From positions 1-42,506 of the forward strand of contig JAUHWU010000014.1 in assembly GCA_030427065.1 (NCBI GenBank): a stretch of 42,506 nucleotides of DNA, given 5' to 3'. Below, piece after piece: positions 16,620-26,090 of the stretch (position 1 is its first letter; every line of letters begins with the position of its first letter). Source of the stretch: Gammaproteobacteria bacterium. Lineage in GTDB: Bacteria; Pseudomonadota; Gammaproteobacteria; Pseudomonadales; Pseudohongiellaceae. The notes beneath the pieces were generated by a model that saw nothing but the letters and a program-made list of their open reading frames with translations, was not told where the DNA came from and did not search any database. A program made the translations under genes and the position numbers.

Positions 16620-17966
16620 TCAGTCCACTTGCGCCATCAGGTCAAGCAAACCATTGACGATGGCATTTTCCGCGCACCCCGGTTGCAGGCGCGAGGACAG
16701 CACTTCAAAGGTGTTGTAACCGAAGGCGCCATCATGCGGCACGTAACCGGAATTGGCCGTGCCATTGGTAAGCGTCACCATCATGGTGTGCTTGTGCACT
16801 GATTCCTGCTTCAGGCGCTGGGCGATGAGATTGAAAATTTCTGCGTTTACGCCGCCCAGGTAAACATCCCCGATGCGCAGTACACTCAATAGCAGATTGA
16901 CCTCATCTCCCGGCACGTAAGTACCAGGGTATCCTTCACGACCAGAGTCCGTACGCCGCCGGCCGGGGCAGGTAACACTTTGCTGGCGACCGCTGATTAA
17001 CGCAGAAGTAAGCGGGCGCTCCAGGCCTGCACGCATGACATGCAGCACTTCCTCGCCCAGCATCTGGCCCATGGTGTCGAGCATCTGGCGTTGCTGGTTC
17101 ATCAGTTCTGTCACTTCCGGGTTATCCCGGTCCAGGCCCATGCCGCCGGGCAGCATGGTATTGGAAATATCCTCACCTCGACTGATGTAGTCATTGATAC
17201 GGATTTCGCGCAGGTCATAGGTTTGTTGAAAAAAGATCGGGTTCTGGTCGCCGGCGGCGCCCAGGGACCATACCGCCACGACATCGTCTCCCAGTGATTC
17301 TTCTATATACCGGGAAGACGCTCCCGGAATATCGCCACTGACTTCATCAAGCTGACCCGAAATGACGCCGTGCACAGCATAGTTGTAGTACACCGCGATG
17401 GGGTGGCCATCAAGGGATTCAAAATTCACCACGGCGACAGTCTTGTCAGACGGCCCGTCATAATTCGGGCCTTCATCCCAGAGACCCGTATCGGGATTGA
17501 TCATGGTGCGATTAATATTGATATAGGATTCCCCCGTTCCCCAGGCCATGCGTGCCGGTTGCAGGTCAGTCATGGCCTCGCGGATTACCTGAATCACCAG
17601 GTCGGCATAAGGGTCACCCTGTTGGCGTGGCACACTGTGGGTGTGAGTTGCCGTCAGTAACAGATGTTCGCTGGCAATCCCCAGTTCGGCTTCAGCCCGG
17701 GAGGACACGCTCTGCCATAACGATGTTGGAATACCACCTATATCCAGGGTGACCAGTGCCGCTCGCGTGCCGCTACTTTCAATGACGATGGCACGGGCAA
17801 AGACCCGGTCGTTGACACCGCGATAGAGTGCCGGCAGGTCATCAGGTGTCGGTGTGATGTCAACTTTGGAAGCACCCACGTGCAGCGCATTATCCGCGGC
17901 ATGTCCAATGTTTGATGCGAGCACAATGGTGATGGAAAAAAGGGCTATCTGAAAATTTCTGAGCAT
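16620..17966 (-). CDS. Neutral/alkaline ceramidase N-terminal-like exported hydrolase
   Basis: A 448-residue protein from ATG 17966 (GAGG eight bases upstream), with a signal peptide ending near SNIGHAAD. It matches the N-terminal domain of neutral/alkaline non-lysosomal ceramidase: VGASKVDITP at the start, the zinc-site segment TATHTHSVP, NYAVHGVISG, SGDIPGASSRYIE and GAAGDQNPIF. In true ceramidases the equivalent of GDQNP carries the nucleophile Ser (GDVSPN), so amide hydrolysis of ceramide should not be assumed; many short bacterial members share the GDQNP form. The C-terminal Ig-like domain of full ceramidases is missing. It follows the SGNH hydrolase by 14 bases and is surely in one operon with it. 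It is likely a periplasmic zinc hydrolase of unknown substrate. Confidence 0.8.
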   Translation of the reverse strand: MLRNFQIALFSITIVLASNIGHAADNALHVGASKVDITPTPDDLPALYRGVNDRVFARAIVIESSGTRAALVTLDIGGIPTSLWQSVSSRAEAELGIASEHLLLTATHTHSVPRQQGDPYADLVIQVIREAMTDLQPARMAWGTGESYININRTMINPDTGLWDEGPNYDGPSDKTVAVVNFESLDGHPIAVYYNYAVHGVISGQLDEVSGDIPGASSRYIEESLGDDVVAVWSLGAAGDQNPIFFQQTYDLREIRINDYISRGEDISNTMLPGGMGLDRDNPEVTELMNQQRQMLDTMGQMLGEEVLHVMRAGLERPLTSALISGRQQSVTCPGRRRTDSGREGYPGTYVPGDEVNLLLSVLRIGDVYLGGVNAEIFNLIAQRLKQESVHKHTMMVTLTNGTANSGYVPHDGAFGYNTFEVLSSRLQPGCAENAIVNGLLDLMAQVD

Positions 17967-17980
17967 GAAACTGTCCTCAA

Positions 17981-18856
17981 TCAATTTGCCAGGGCAGCCA
18001 GCTGTGCTTCCAGCAAGCGCCGCATGATGACATAGCCATTCCGGTTTGGATGAACACCGTCGTTGCCCAGCTCAGACCGTAATTCTCCCCCGGGCCCGGA
18101 CAATGCAGTGAAGTAATCAATATACCCCAGGTCTTTTTCTGCTGCGAAATTTTGCAGCCAGTCATTTAATTCACGAACCCGGGGTACCGGGTTGATGGTC
18201 GGTTGCCAGCTAAAGGTTGCCGCCGGTGGAATACTGCCCAGGATCACCTGGATGTCATTGGCTTTTGCAAGCTCCACCATGGACCTGATGTTGTTTTTGA
18301 AATCCTCTGCCCGGATTGGCCCGGTATTGCCGGCGATATCGTTGGTCCCCGCCAGAATGTGAACCATTTCCGGATTCAGGTCCACCACATCATTGCGAAA
18401 TCTCAGCAGCATTTGCGGCGTGGTCTGAGCGCTGATGCCACGGTTCACCATGTCTGTGCCGAACAGTTCCGGATCACCCAACAGCCAGTTTTCGGTAATG
18501 GAATCCCCCATGAAAACCAGTCGGGGTTTTACACCAGCAGATATCAAGGCGTCGTTGTCAGCGCGAAAACGGCACAAACCAGGCCAGTCCTGGATGGTAT
18601 TGGCATTGACAGCGGCAAGGTAGTCGGCGAATGCCTTATTGGTATTCAGCTGTGCAAAATCCTCAGCGCTCAAGGTGCGTGGTTCCATAAAAAGTGATGA
18701 CAGTATTTCAGCGGCACCCGCCGGCATGCTGATGGCGGGAGGGCAGGGGCGGTCGACAATACCGACCGGCCCACTGGTATTCTGTGTATCTTGTGCATTT
18801 GCGATGGATGCCGCCAGCAGATAAAGCAGGTTGGCAAGCAAGGATGTTTTTCCCAT
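17981..18856 (-). CDS. Exported SGNH/GDSL-family esterase
   Basis: A 291-residue exported esterase with a signal peptide (MGKTSLLANLLYLLAASIAN, then AQ). The SGNH blocks are complete: block I FMGDSITENW (Ser), block II NRGISAQTT (Gly), block III ILAGTNDIAG (Asn) and block V DGVHPN (Asp/His). It resembles the PAF-acetylhydrolase-like SGNH group; members remove acetyl or acyl groups from carbohydrates or lipids. AGGA sits eight bases before the start. It is the first gene of an operon with the ceramidase-like gene (14-base gap). The exact substrate cannot be told. Confidence 0.88.
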   Translation of the reverse strand: MGKTSLLANLLYLLAASIANAQDTQNTSGPVGIVDRPCPPAISMPAGAAEILSSLFMEPRTLSAEDFAQLNTNKAFADYLAAVNANTIQDWPGLCRFRADNDALISAGVKPRLVFMGDSITENWLLGDPELFGTDMVNRGISAQTTPQMLLRFRNDVVDLNPEMVHILAGTNDIAGNTGPIRAEDFKNNIRSMVELAKANDIQVILGSIPPAATFSWQPTINPVPRVRELNDWLQNFAAEKDLGYIDYFTALSGPGGELRSELGNDGVHPNRNGYVIMRRLLEAQLAALAN

Positions 18857-19240
18857 TGGTAGTGTCCTGTATTTTTTCTTATTTGTTTTTTATTCAATGG
18901 TTAAATAGCAAGCGCTCGACGGGGCATGCATCTGACATAAACGGAAACAATTTTTATTTCAGGGTATTGCATAAGCCCGAGTCTGACTTTTTAAATTATT
19001 ATAGTGCTGAGATTAGCAGGGTGTGGAATGCATCACCAGTGTATCCCGATCCAAGCCGTCTCTTGAATAGATTCCCGAATTAAAGCCCGGATATAGTAGT
19101 GTTTGTTTTAGCGTTATCAAATTTCACATAAATAGTGCCTGATATTGCATTAGCTGATATAGACGGGTAATTTGCCTGCAAACAGGGACTATACAGATTG
19201 ATTCCCGATCAGGAATTCTGTTCTTATTTGAGCACCAGCC
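18857..19240. other. Divergent intergenic region, SGNH operon / esterase operon
   Basis: About 384 bases with no gene I can support. It separates two divergent hydrolase operons and must contain both promoters. A short frame entering from 18784 encodes no recognisable protein and overlaps the SGNH gene. No strong palindrome or riboswitch-like structure was seen. Confidence 0.5.
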
Positions 19241-20335
19241 ATGTCATTAATTAAGCGCCTATCTCGACATCTACCTTTAAAAGTATTACACCTGATACTT
19301 TATGCGTATACAGCGTTCGCTTCTGCCCAGGTGAAAGTTGAGAATGACGGAACCGTGCTCATGCCCGCGCAGACGGTACCGGTCAGTGAATACCTCAGTC
19401 CCGAAGGCAAGGATTACCTGGTGGAACATTTGCTTGGTCTGAAAAATCCCGAATCATTTCAAATGGTAGACGGTGTTCCTGCCCTGATCGCTGGCTATCT
19501 TGAGCGTCAGCGTGAGCTGTTTGCCGTCAGCAGAATCGATACAACGATTGGTGGAGTCCATGCCATCGTCTATGCACCTGCTGCAGGTATCGCGCCGGAA
19601 AATAGTGACAGGATATTGATCAACCTGCATGGCGGCGGTTTTGCCGGTTGCTGGCTTGGTTGCGCTGAACTGGAATCCCTGCCCATTTCTGCACTGGGTC
19701 GTATCAAGGTGGTTAGTCTGGATTATCGCCAGGGACCTGAGCACCGCTTTCCGGCCGCCAGCGAGGATGTCGCGGCGGCTTATCGCGAACTGCTGGACAC
19801 CTATGCGCCTGAAAATATTGGTCTCTATGGCAGTTCTGCCGGTGGCATGCTCGCTGCCCAGGCCGTTGCCTGGTTACAGCAGCATGACTTGCCGCGCCCC
19901 GGCGCAATTGCTTTACTCAATGCCGGCGCGGCGCCAACCGGTGCGGCTTTCGGGGGCGATGCCGGTTACTTCACCATGCCCCTGGGAGAAGGGCGGGTCA
20001 TGCCACCTCCCCAATCCCCGCCCACAGGGATTGGTGGTGGGACAAATGGCTATTTCGCCGATGTCGCCCTTGATGATCCACTGGTAGCGCCTACCACCGA
20101 CCCGGATCTTCTTTCACAGTTTCCCCCCACACTGATTCTGTCCGGCACCCGCAGCTACGATCTCAGCAATGCCGTGCATACCCATATGCAACTGGTAAAA
20201 CAGGATGTCCCTGCGCAGTTGTATGTTTGGGAAGGCATGTTTCACGGGTTTTTCTACAATGCCGAGGTGCCGGAATCCCGGGAAGCCTTCACTATTATCA
20301 ATAAATTTTTTGACCGCTGGCTGGGTGGCAAATGA
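19241..20335 (+). CDS. Exported alpha/beta hydrolase (HSL-like carboxylesterase)
   Basis: A 364-residue esterase of the hormone-sensitive-lipase-like group (alpha/beta hydrolase fold 3). It has a signal peptide to about residue 30 (YTAFASAQ), oxyanion motif NLHGGGFAGC, nucleophile elbow LYGSSAGGM, a likely acid in SGTRSYDLSN, and the catalytic His in GMFHGFF. It should hydrolyse short acyl esters in the periplasm. A Pro/Gly-rich loop (PPPQSPPTGIGGGTNG) lies in the lid region. The stop codon overlaps a possible ATG of the next SGNH gene, so the two form one operon. The substrate is unknown. Confidence 0.87.
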   Translation: MSLIKRLSRHLPLKVLHLILYAYTAFASAQVKVENDGTVLMPAQTVPVSEYLSPEGKDYLVEHLLGLKNPESFQMVDGVPALIAGYLERQRELFAVSRIDTTIGGVHAIVYAPAAGIAPENSDRILINLHGGGFAGCWLGCAELESLPISALGRIKVVSLDYRQGPEHRFPAASEDVAAAYRELLDTYAPENIGLYGSSAGGMLAAQAVAWLQQHDLPRPGAIALLNAGAAPTGAAFGGDAGYFTMPLGEGRVMPPPQSPPTGIGGGTNGYFADVALDDPLVAPTTDPDLLSQFPPTLILSGTRSYDLSNAVHTHMQLVKQDVPAQLYVWEGMFHGFFYNAEVPESREAFTIINKFFDRWLGGK

Positions 20336-20349
20336 CCGGAGCTTTTTCC

Positions 20350-21624
20350 ATGAAAGGAATTATCACAGCATTACTTTTTTGTTTGCTTACGCTGACTCAG
20401 GGTGCCCTTGCCCAGGACACTCATTGGGTAGCGACCTGGGGCACTTCACCCCTACTGTCGGTAGAGAGTTTGCCGGACTGGATTCAGCCACCTCCTGCTG
20501 ATACTCTGCCGGCAGATCCCCCGCCGTCACCTATCCCACCGGTACCCTCTGAATTGAATGACCAGACTGTGCGCATGGTGGTCAGGACCAGTATCGGTGG
20601 CGACGGGCTGCGTCTGCAGTTCAGCAACGCCCAGGGCCTGGATCCGGTCACTCTTGGCGCGGTTCATATTGCCAGGCATCGCGGTAACGGGGTCATCGAG
20701 CCCGCGACAGATCGTGTAATCACTTTCAGTGGGAAACCTTCCGTTACTTTGCGTCCTGGCGCACTGGTCATCAGCGACCCGGTTGATCTGGCGCCGGCGG
20801 CTTTGGAAGAGCTGGCAGTGTCGGTATATCTGCCGTTACCCACAGCTACCGGCACTCGCCATGAGCTGGGCCTCAACACTACCTATATTGTCCCGGGCAA
20901 TGCTGTAGGGAACCCCGGGCTACCATCCAATAATAGTAATCGCTCCTATTTCTGGCTCACCGGTATTGAGACTGCAGCGCCGACGAATAGCGCTACCATC
21001 ATAGCGTTTGGCGATTCCATCACCGACGGTTATGCTACCACGGCGGACAGTCACCGCGCCTGGCCTGCCTTGCTGGCCGAACGGCTGCAGGACAATCCGG
21101 CCACAGCCGGCCTGGGCGTGATCAATATGGGTATTTCCGGCAACCGCGTCTTGCGCAACAATATCGGAGCCAGCGCCCTTGCCCGCTTTGATCGTGATGT
21201 GCTGGCCCGAAGTGGCGTTGCCTGGATAATTCTGCTGGAAGGAATCAACGATATTACCTGGTCCGCACTGCCTGGTGCGCCTGTCAGCGAACAAGCCAGT
21301 GCGGATGCCATCATCGAGGGTCTATCGCAACTGGTGGATCGCGCCCATGCCCATGGCATCAAAGTGATGGGTGCCACCATGACGGGCATGGAAGGTTTGT
21401 GGTTGTACAACGAGGAGACTGAGGCCATGCGACAGGCGGTAAATGAATGGATTCGCACCAGCGGCAAGTACGATGCCGTGGTGGATTTCGATGCAGCAAC
21501 CCGGGATCCGCAACAACCCACGCAACTGCATCCAGCGCAGGACAGTGGTGATCACATCCATCCCAATGATGCAGGCAATGCTGCCATGGCGGACGCGATT
21601 GATATTACTGATTTCCTGCGCTGA
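20350..21624 (+). CDS. Exported SGNH/GDSL hydrolase, long form with N-terminal beta domain
   Basis: A 424-residue exported SGNH esterase. ATG 20350 is preferred (CGGAG eight bases upstream, compact signal peptide MKGIITALLFCLLTLTQGAL); ATG 20332, overlapping the previous stop, is an alternative adding six residues. An N-terminal beta-rich domain (about 20-190, with QTVRMVVRTSIGGDGLRLQF) precedes the SGNH core: IAFGDSITDGY, NMGISGNRV, LEGINDI and DHIHPNDAGN. This two-domain layout is common in secreted carbohydrate or phenolic esterases. Together with the adjacent HSL-like esterase it suggests removal of acyl groups from a complex polymer or glycoside; that is inference. Confidence 0.87.
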   Translation: MKGIITALLFCLLTLTQGALAQDTHWVATWGTSPLLSVESLPDWIQPPPADTLPADPPPSPIPPVPSELNDQTVRMVVRTSIGGDGLRLQFSNAQGLDPVTLGAVHIARHRGNGVIEPATDRVITFSGKPSVTLRPGALVISDPVDLAPAALEELAVSVYLPLPTATGTRHELGLNTTYIVPGNAVGNPGLPSNNSNRSYFWLTGIETAAPTNSATIIAFGDSITDGYATTADSHRAWPALLAERLQDNPATAGLGVINMGISGNRVLRNNIGASALARFDRDVLARSGVAWIILLEGINDITWSALPGAPVSEQASADAIIEGLSQLVDRAHAHGIKVMGATMTGMEGLWLYNEETEAMRQAVNEWIRTSGKYDAVVDFDAATRDPQQPTQLHPAQDSGDHIHPNDAGNAAMADAIDITDFLR

Positions 21625-21817
21625 TAAAGGTCGCCGAAATTGCCCGTGTTTCTATCTGACCGCCATTGCAATCACGAATTGATTATGGACTGCTTTCTGT
21701 AAGAGATTAACAGGAAAACCGACATACTAAACAATATTGCTTTACCAAAAGATTGATAACACCAGAAAATAACCTCTTATGCATAGGATATTTATTATCT
21801 TCCTGTTTTTAGATTTT

Positions 21818-23062
21818 TCATTCCACTAAAGACTGATAGATCAGCGTTTGTACCTTGTTGAGTATGGCCTGGTTACCTGGAAATGTCTGTGCATTAATCA
21901 CGTAGGTCATATCTTCCAAGGGATCAACCCGAAAGGTGGTGGTTGCTGCGCCGCTCCATCCGAAACTGCCCGGTGAATCCATGTTGCCCGCTTTGGCCGC
22001 ATCCAGAGTGACTGACACTCCCAGGCCATAACCCGTTGCAGAAGGTCCGGTGCCGTTGTTTATGGAAGGGATAGTTTCAGGTAAGTGGTTTTGCGACATC
22101 ATGTCCACTGTTTTACGGCCGAGGATGCGCACACCATCGAGTTCTCCGCCGCCCAGCAGCATGCGCGCAAACTTCAGATAATCCCCGGTGGAGGAAGACA
22201 GGCTGAGCGTCGCAAAGTGATGATCGGTAAAGCGGGCATAGCCATCTTCTGCTTCCGGTTGCAATCCGCCATCGCCGTTGGGTTGGTAGACACGGGCAAA
22301 ATCTTTGGCGCGGTTGCGTGGCACACCAAACATGGTGTCGTTCATGCCCAACGGTTCAAAAATTACCTGCTTCAGATACTCATTGAAAGGCATTCCGGAC
22401 AACACTTCCACCAGATAAGCCTGAATGTCATGATTGAGACCATAGACCCATTCTTCTCCCGGTTGGTAACGCAGGGGAACCTTGGCCAGTTGTTCAATTT
22501 CCTGACTCAGGGAATCCAGCTGGAACATCAACAGCCCGTGCTCACGATAGATGGCATCCACCGCATGATTACCCAGTCCGCCAGACAGGCCCGCCGTATG
22601 GCGAAAGGCATCCTGTATTGTGGGTTTTCGTTTTGGTGCTTCCAATAGCATGTTGCCGCTGCTGTCATAGCCGGCAAACACCTTGAGATCGCTGAGCTGG
22701 GGGATATACATGTCAAGTGGGTCCGTGAGCTGGAACAGGCCCTGCTCATAGAGGGTCAACAGGGCCACCGAGGTGATGGGCTTGGTCATGGAATACAGCC
22801 TGAACAGTTTGTCTGTCGTCATGGGCTGACGGTTTTCCCTGTCAGCAAAACCGTAGGCCTTGTTATGTACCACCTCACCATGACGAGCGACAGCAACCAC
22901 AATGCCGGCAATATTGCCGGCATCGACTTCCGCCTGGATAGCCTGGTCCAGAACCGTGAGCCGCGCAGCGGAAAAACCGGCAATAGTTTCGTCCTGGGCG
23001 GCAATAACCGTTAGCGGTAACAATAACAGAACGATCAGAATATTATGTATAGGCAGCTTCAT
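21818..23062 (-). CDS. Exported serine hydrolase, beta-lactamase (class C-like) family
   Basis: A 414-residue protein from ATG 23062 (signal peptide MKLPIHNILIVLLLLPLTVI); a GTG five codons upstream has no ribosome-binding site. It belongs to the beta-lactamase-related/PBP-like serine hydrolase family (EstB, LACTB-like). The nucleophile motif is Y-SMTK (S-x-x-K). The Tyr motif is probably WVYGLNHD. The third motif appears as FGWSGAATT, with Trp where many members have His. These enzymes are usually esterases or D-amino-acid peptidases rather than true beta-lactamases. It follows the esterase gene at 23087 by 24 bases in one operon. No resistance function should be inferred. Confidence 0.87.
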   Translation of the reverse strand: MKLPIHNILIVLLLLPLTVIAAQDETIAGFSAARLTVLDQAIQAEVDAGNIAGIVVAVARHGEVVHNKAYGFADRENRQPMTTDKLFRLYSMTKPITSVALLTLYEQGLFQLTDPLDMYIPQLSDLKVFAGYDSSGNMLLEAPKRKPTIQDAFRHTAGLSGGLGNHAVDAIYREHGLLMFQLDSLSQEIEQLAKVPLRYQPGEEWVYGLNHDIQAYLVEVLSGMPFNEYLKQVIFEPLGMNDTMFGVPRNRAKDFARVYQPNGDGGLQPEAEDGYARFTDHHFATLSLSSSTGDYLKFARMLLGGGELDGVRILGRKTVDMMSQNHLPETIPSINNGTGPSATGYGLGVSVTLDAAKAGNMDSPGSFGWSGAATTTFRVDPLEDMTYVINAQTFPGNQAILNKVQTLIYQSLVE

Positions 23063-23086
23063 AGTCTTGAGTCTCACTGATTTTTA

Positions 23087-24109
23087 TTATTGGGTTAACA
23101 GCTGCCTGGTAAAAAACGGCAGCACGTTGTCGATAAAACGCTGACCGACACGATTGCCATGATCACCTGCATAGACTTCGTAACCGTGGTCGACTCCCAG
23201 CCTGGTCAGTGCCGTATCCAGTTGGGTATTGGTGGCTTCCAGGCCATCTTCGTTTCCCACATCGAGAAAAATAGCCCGGTACTGTTTTAGTGCCGGCACA
23301 TACTGATCCACAAACACCAGCGGGGAATTGGCAGTCCACTTGCGCTGCACCAGCGGCTGCTCAACGCCATCGCTGTAGGGCAGATCCAGGTAATAGGGTG
23401 GATTATCTGGGTTTGGTGCCCAGGCGGAAGCCTGCGCCAACGTGGCGTTCTCAAATGATCCCATTTTGTAATCTTCTATTCCGTCTGCCATCCGAGTGAG
23501 CTCGGCTGCCACCCGCTCCTGCGGCGGTGCATTGTTTAATAGACAACAGGAACTCATGGCATACAGGGCGCCAAAGACTTCCGGTGCTTTCATGCCGATG
23601 CGCAGGGTGCCGTAACCCCCCATGGAATGACCGGACAAACCGCGACTTTCCCGTTGGGGAAGTGTTCGGTAGTGGGAGTCGATATAGGACACCAGATCTT
23701 TGGCGATCCAGCTTTCCCAGTCACCTATGGTTGGTGAATTGGAATACATGCTGCCACTGTATTTATTGAAAGCATCAGGCATCACCAGGATGAATTCCTG
23801 CGCGCCTGCTGCCATTGCTTCATCAACCGAGCCCGGTAAACGCAGTACGCCGTTCACGTAGATTTCAGCACCAACTCCATAGCCATGCAGGAAATAGATG
23901 ACCGGATAGCGCCTGCCGGAATCTTCATAACCGGGTGGCAGGTAGACATAGACATCACGTTCGGCGCTGTCGCCATTAAGATTGCCTTCAAGGGATGGAC
24001 TGTGCACCTTGATCTGCTGCAAATCCCCTTGAGCGAATACCCAGGTGCTGAGCAGCAGGCTGCAAAAAAACAGGCAGGCAGTTTTAATAATCGATTTTAA
24101 TTTTGGCAT
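23087..24109 (-). CDS. Exported esterase D-family (feruloyl esterase-like) hydrolase
   Basis: A 340-residue protein from ATG 24109, with GGGGAAG seven bases upstream and a signal peptide ending WVFAQ. It has the esterase-D fold (putative esterase/feruloyl esterase group): RDVYVYLPPGYEDSGRRYPV, HGYG oxyanion loop, nucleophile GLSGHSMGGYG, acid in DVGNEDGLEATN, and His in YAGDHGNR. Members cleave feruloyl, acetyl or S-formylglutathione esters; the signal peptide excludes the cytosolic formylglutathione role. It is the first gene of an operon with the serine hydrolase at 21818-23062. A cupin gene lies just upstream on the same strand (85-base gap) and may be co-transcribed. Confidence 0.87.
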   Translation of the reverse strand: MPKLKSIIKTACLFFCSLLLSTWVFAQGDLQQIKVHSPSLEGNLNGDSAERDVYVYLPPGYEDSGRRYPVIYFLHGYGVGAEIYVNGVLRLPGSVDEAMAAGAQEFILVMPDAFNKYSGSMYSNSPTIGDWESWIAKDLVSYIDSHYRTLPQRESRGLSGHSMGGYGTLRIGMKAPEVFGALYAMSSCCLLNNAPPQERVAAELTRMADGIEDYKMGSFENATLAQASAWAPNPDNPPYYLDLPYSDGVEQPLVQRKWTANSPLVFVDQYVPALKQYRAIFLDVGNEDGLEATNTQLDTALTRLGVDHGYEVYAGDHGNRVGQRFIDNVLPFFTRQLLTQ

Positions 24110-24194
24110 ATAGTCACTTCCCCTTGTTATATCTGTTCCTTTAAAGCAAGACCGAGCCGGCAACTAACGGTAACAGCCCGGATCAGGCTTATGA

Positions 24195-24656
24195 TTAACG
24201 ACCTGCGGCCCATGCAACGATATCAAAATCCTCCGGGACGTGGATAAATACATTTGTAACAGGTCCCAGGGCGCGTGTTATGTGGCCCTGCCCGGTCAGG
24301 TCTTCGAGAAACACCAGATCACTGCCAATGTGCTGCCGGGTGCCATCAGATAATTCAACTTCAAGTGCTCCAGACATATTGATAGCAAACTGTTTCCGCG
24401 GTGCTGTGTGCCAGTCAGGGGCGGTGGAAACGCCGGAACCGGCGTAAGCGCTTGCAGTCATGCTTGTGACAGGAATGGGCTTTGCATCCGGCGAAATGGC
24501 AATGACTTCAACCCGGGAGCCACCATCGGGGGTAGCGAAAATTCTGATGACATTAGCTACGTTCACGCCCGGCATGATTTCAGTTTGTGCCAGGGCAGTA
24601 CTACCCCCGCAAAGTAATGCAGTGGCGGTTAGCGCCAGCAATGTTCTTCTGTTCAT
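24195..24656 (-). CDS. Exported cupin-domain protein
   Basis: A 153-residue protein from ATG 24656 (AGAGGTG about five bases upstream). The signal peptide begins MNRRTLLALTATALL and ends STALAQ. It is a small single cupin barrel: the DWHTAPRKQFAINMSGALEVELSDG region resembles cupin motif 1 and GSDLVFLEDLTGQGHIT resembles motif 2, with H residues that could bind metal. No enzyme function can be assigned. It lies between the MFS transporter gene (61-base gap) and the esterase gene, all on the minus strand, so it may be part of one transcription unit. Confidence 0.75.
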   Translation of the reverse strand: MNRRTLLALTATALLCGGSTALAQTEIMPGVNVANVIRIFATPDGGSRVEVIAISPDAKPIPVTSMTASAYAGSGVSTAPDWHTAPRKQFAINMSGALEVELSDGTRQHIGSDLVFLEDLTGQGHITRALGPVTNVFIHVPEDFDIVAWAAGR

Positions 24657-24717
24657 AAGGTCACCTCTCGGCAAAGTTTAATTTATCGTCCCCGTGGACG
24701 CATTGTAAAAATTATCT

Positions 24718-25944
24718 CTACAGCGTTTCAGCCAATTCAAAATGGGCCAGCCGACTGGCAGCGGGAGTGGCAAACTTGTTCCAGACCAGGCCCAGGAAGA
24801 GCAACAGCGCAAACCCGGTGGCAAGGATGAAACCGTAACGGATATTACCGAAAACATCGCTCACTGCAGCCATGGCCAGTGGACCAATTGCCGCCGCAAA
24901 GGCAGTGAAAAACAGAATCACTCCCGCGATTGCGCCATGTTCATCTTTCGGAAAGCAACTGATGCCCTTGGAATTCAGGGTAGGGTACATGACTGACATG
25001 AACAGTCCTGACAAGGGCAGTAGCCATACAGCCAACCCTGGCCCACCTGCCAGACTGCCGCCAAAGCAAAGGAAAATGGCTGCTGCCAGAACGACCAGTA
25101 CAGTATCCCAGGCCAGGTGATTCAGTAGCCATGCGCCCAGGAATCGCCCTGTAGCGCGCAGAATGAAAAAGATGGTCAGCGCGTAGGTCGCCAACCAGGG
25201 TGTTGATCCGGTGTAATCTTCGAGCCAGGTTGGCATCCAGACATAAATGGCGACTTCCACTGCAACATAAAGCATGATCAGTAAAGAAAAACCGAGAGCA
25301 TAAGGATTTTTCATCAGCGTCATTGTTTGCGACATCGAGGACGGTTTATCACTGGTTTGCTGGATAGAGGGGTACTGCACCCACAAGGCCGCAAGAGTCA
25401 GCACACCACAGATAATAGCGGCCAAAAGATAGAGAAATTTCCATGAAATGCCTGCCGTGATAAGACTCGCTACCACTGCGGGCCCGACAATGGCGCCCAC
25501 AGCAAAGAAACCTTCCACTGTATTCATCAAGGAGGTGTGTTCCCGCGGCGAGCCGGTGATATCGCCAATCAGCCCAAGTGCACCAACTTTGAAGACGCTG
25601 ACGCCAATGCCTGACATGCCAAGCAAGACGATAAAAAATCCGAAAGTATTGCCCACGATAAATAACAGGGAACCAATACCATACAAAACAAGACCAAGCA
25701 CGATAGTGCGTTTACGACCGATACGATCCGCCAGAAAACCCAGCAATAAACCGCCCAGAGCAATGGAGATCATGGGGACATAATGAAAGGCGCTTGCGGC
25801 GCTGAGGCTGAGATCAAATTCATCAATTAGGGAAGGAATGATGCTGCCTACTGCATCGGTAGTCATGGCAAACATGAAAAACATCATGCACGTAAGCACC
25901 CTGATCAGGGCAGTGCTTTGCTGCGAGTGATTGCCATCGTTCAT
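24718..25944 (-). CDS. Major facilitator superfamily transporter
   Basis: A 408-residue inner-membrane protein with about twelve hydrophobic helices. ATG 25944 is chosen because GGGGGA lies six bases upstream. The MFS loop 2-3 signature appears as GFLADRIGRKRT, typical of sugar or organic-acid porters, and a second half-repeat begins near YALGFSLLIMLYVAVE. The substrate is not readable; neighbours (glycosidase-like gene, ROK kinase) would fit a sugar, which is inference. The gene is divergent from the hydrolase at 26091. Confidence 0.88.
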   Translation of the reverse strand: MNDGNHSQQSTALIRVLTCMMFFMFAMTTDAVGSIIPSLIDEFDLSLSAASAFHYVPMISIALGGLLLGFLADRIGRKRTIVLGLVLYGIGSLLFIVGNTFGFFIVLLGMSGIGVSVFKVGALGLIGDITGSPREHTSLMNTVEGFFAVGAIVGPAVVASLITAGISWKFLYLLAAIICGVLTLAALWVQYPSIQQTSDKPSSMSQTMTLMKNPYALGFSLLIMLYVAVEVAIYVWMPTWLEDYTGSTPWLATYALTIFFILRATGRFLGAWLLNHLAWDTVLVVLAAAIFLCFGGSLAGGPGLAVWLLPLSGLFMSVMYPTLNSKGISCFPKDEHGAIAGVILFFTAFAAAIGPLAMAAVSDVFGNIRYGFILATGFALLLFLGLVWNKFATPAASRLAHFELAETL

Positions 25945-26090
25945 CAAGATTCCCCCATCGGACAGCCTGATCTTTTTTTTTTAAACTTTTATTTAGTCTT
26001 TACGCGTCAGGCAAAGGACTGCATTATAGGTGTCCCTGTTTACCGCAGTAAACCAGCCAATTACAAACAAAACAAGAAGGGGACATCATT

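Noticed and set aside
18784-19083. Short plus-strand ORF with hydrophobic stretch between divergent operons
   Set aside because: It begins inside the SGNH gene on the opposite strand, lacks a ribosome-binding site, and encodes no known domain.
21818-23062. Beta-lactam resistance gene
   Set aside because: It is a beta-lactamase-fold serine hydrolase, but the third motif (WSGA) and context point to an esterase-type member.
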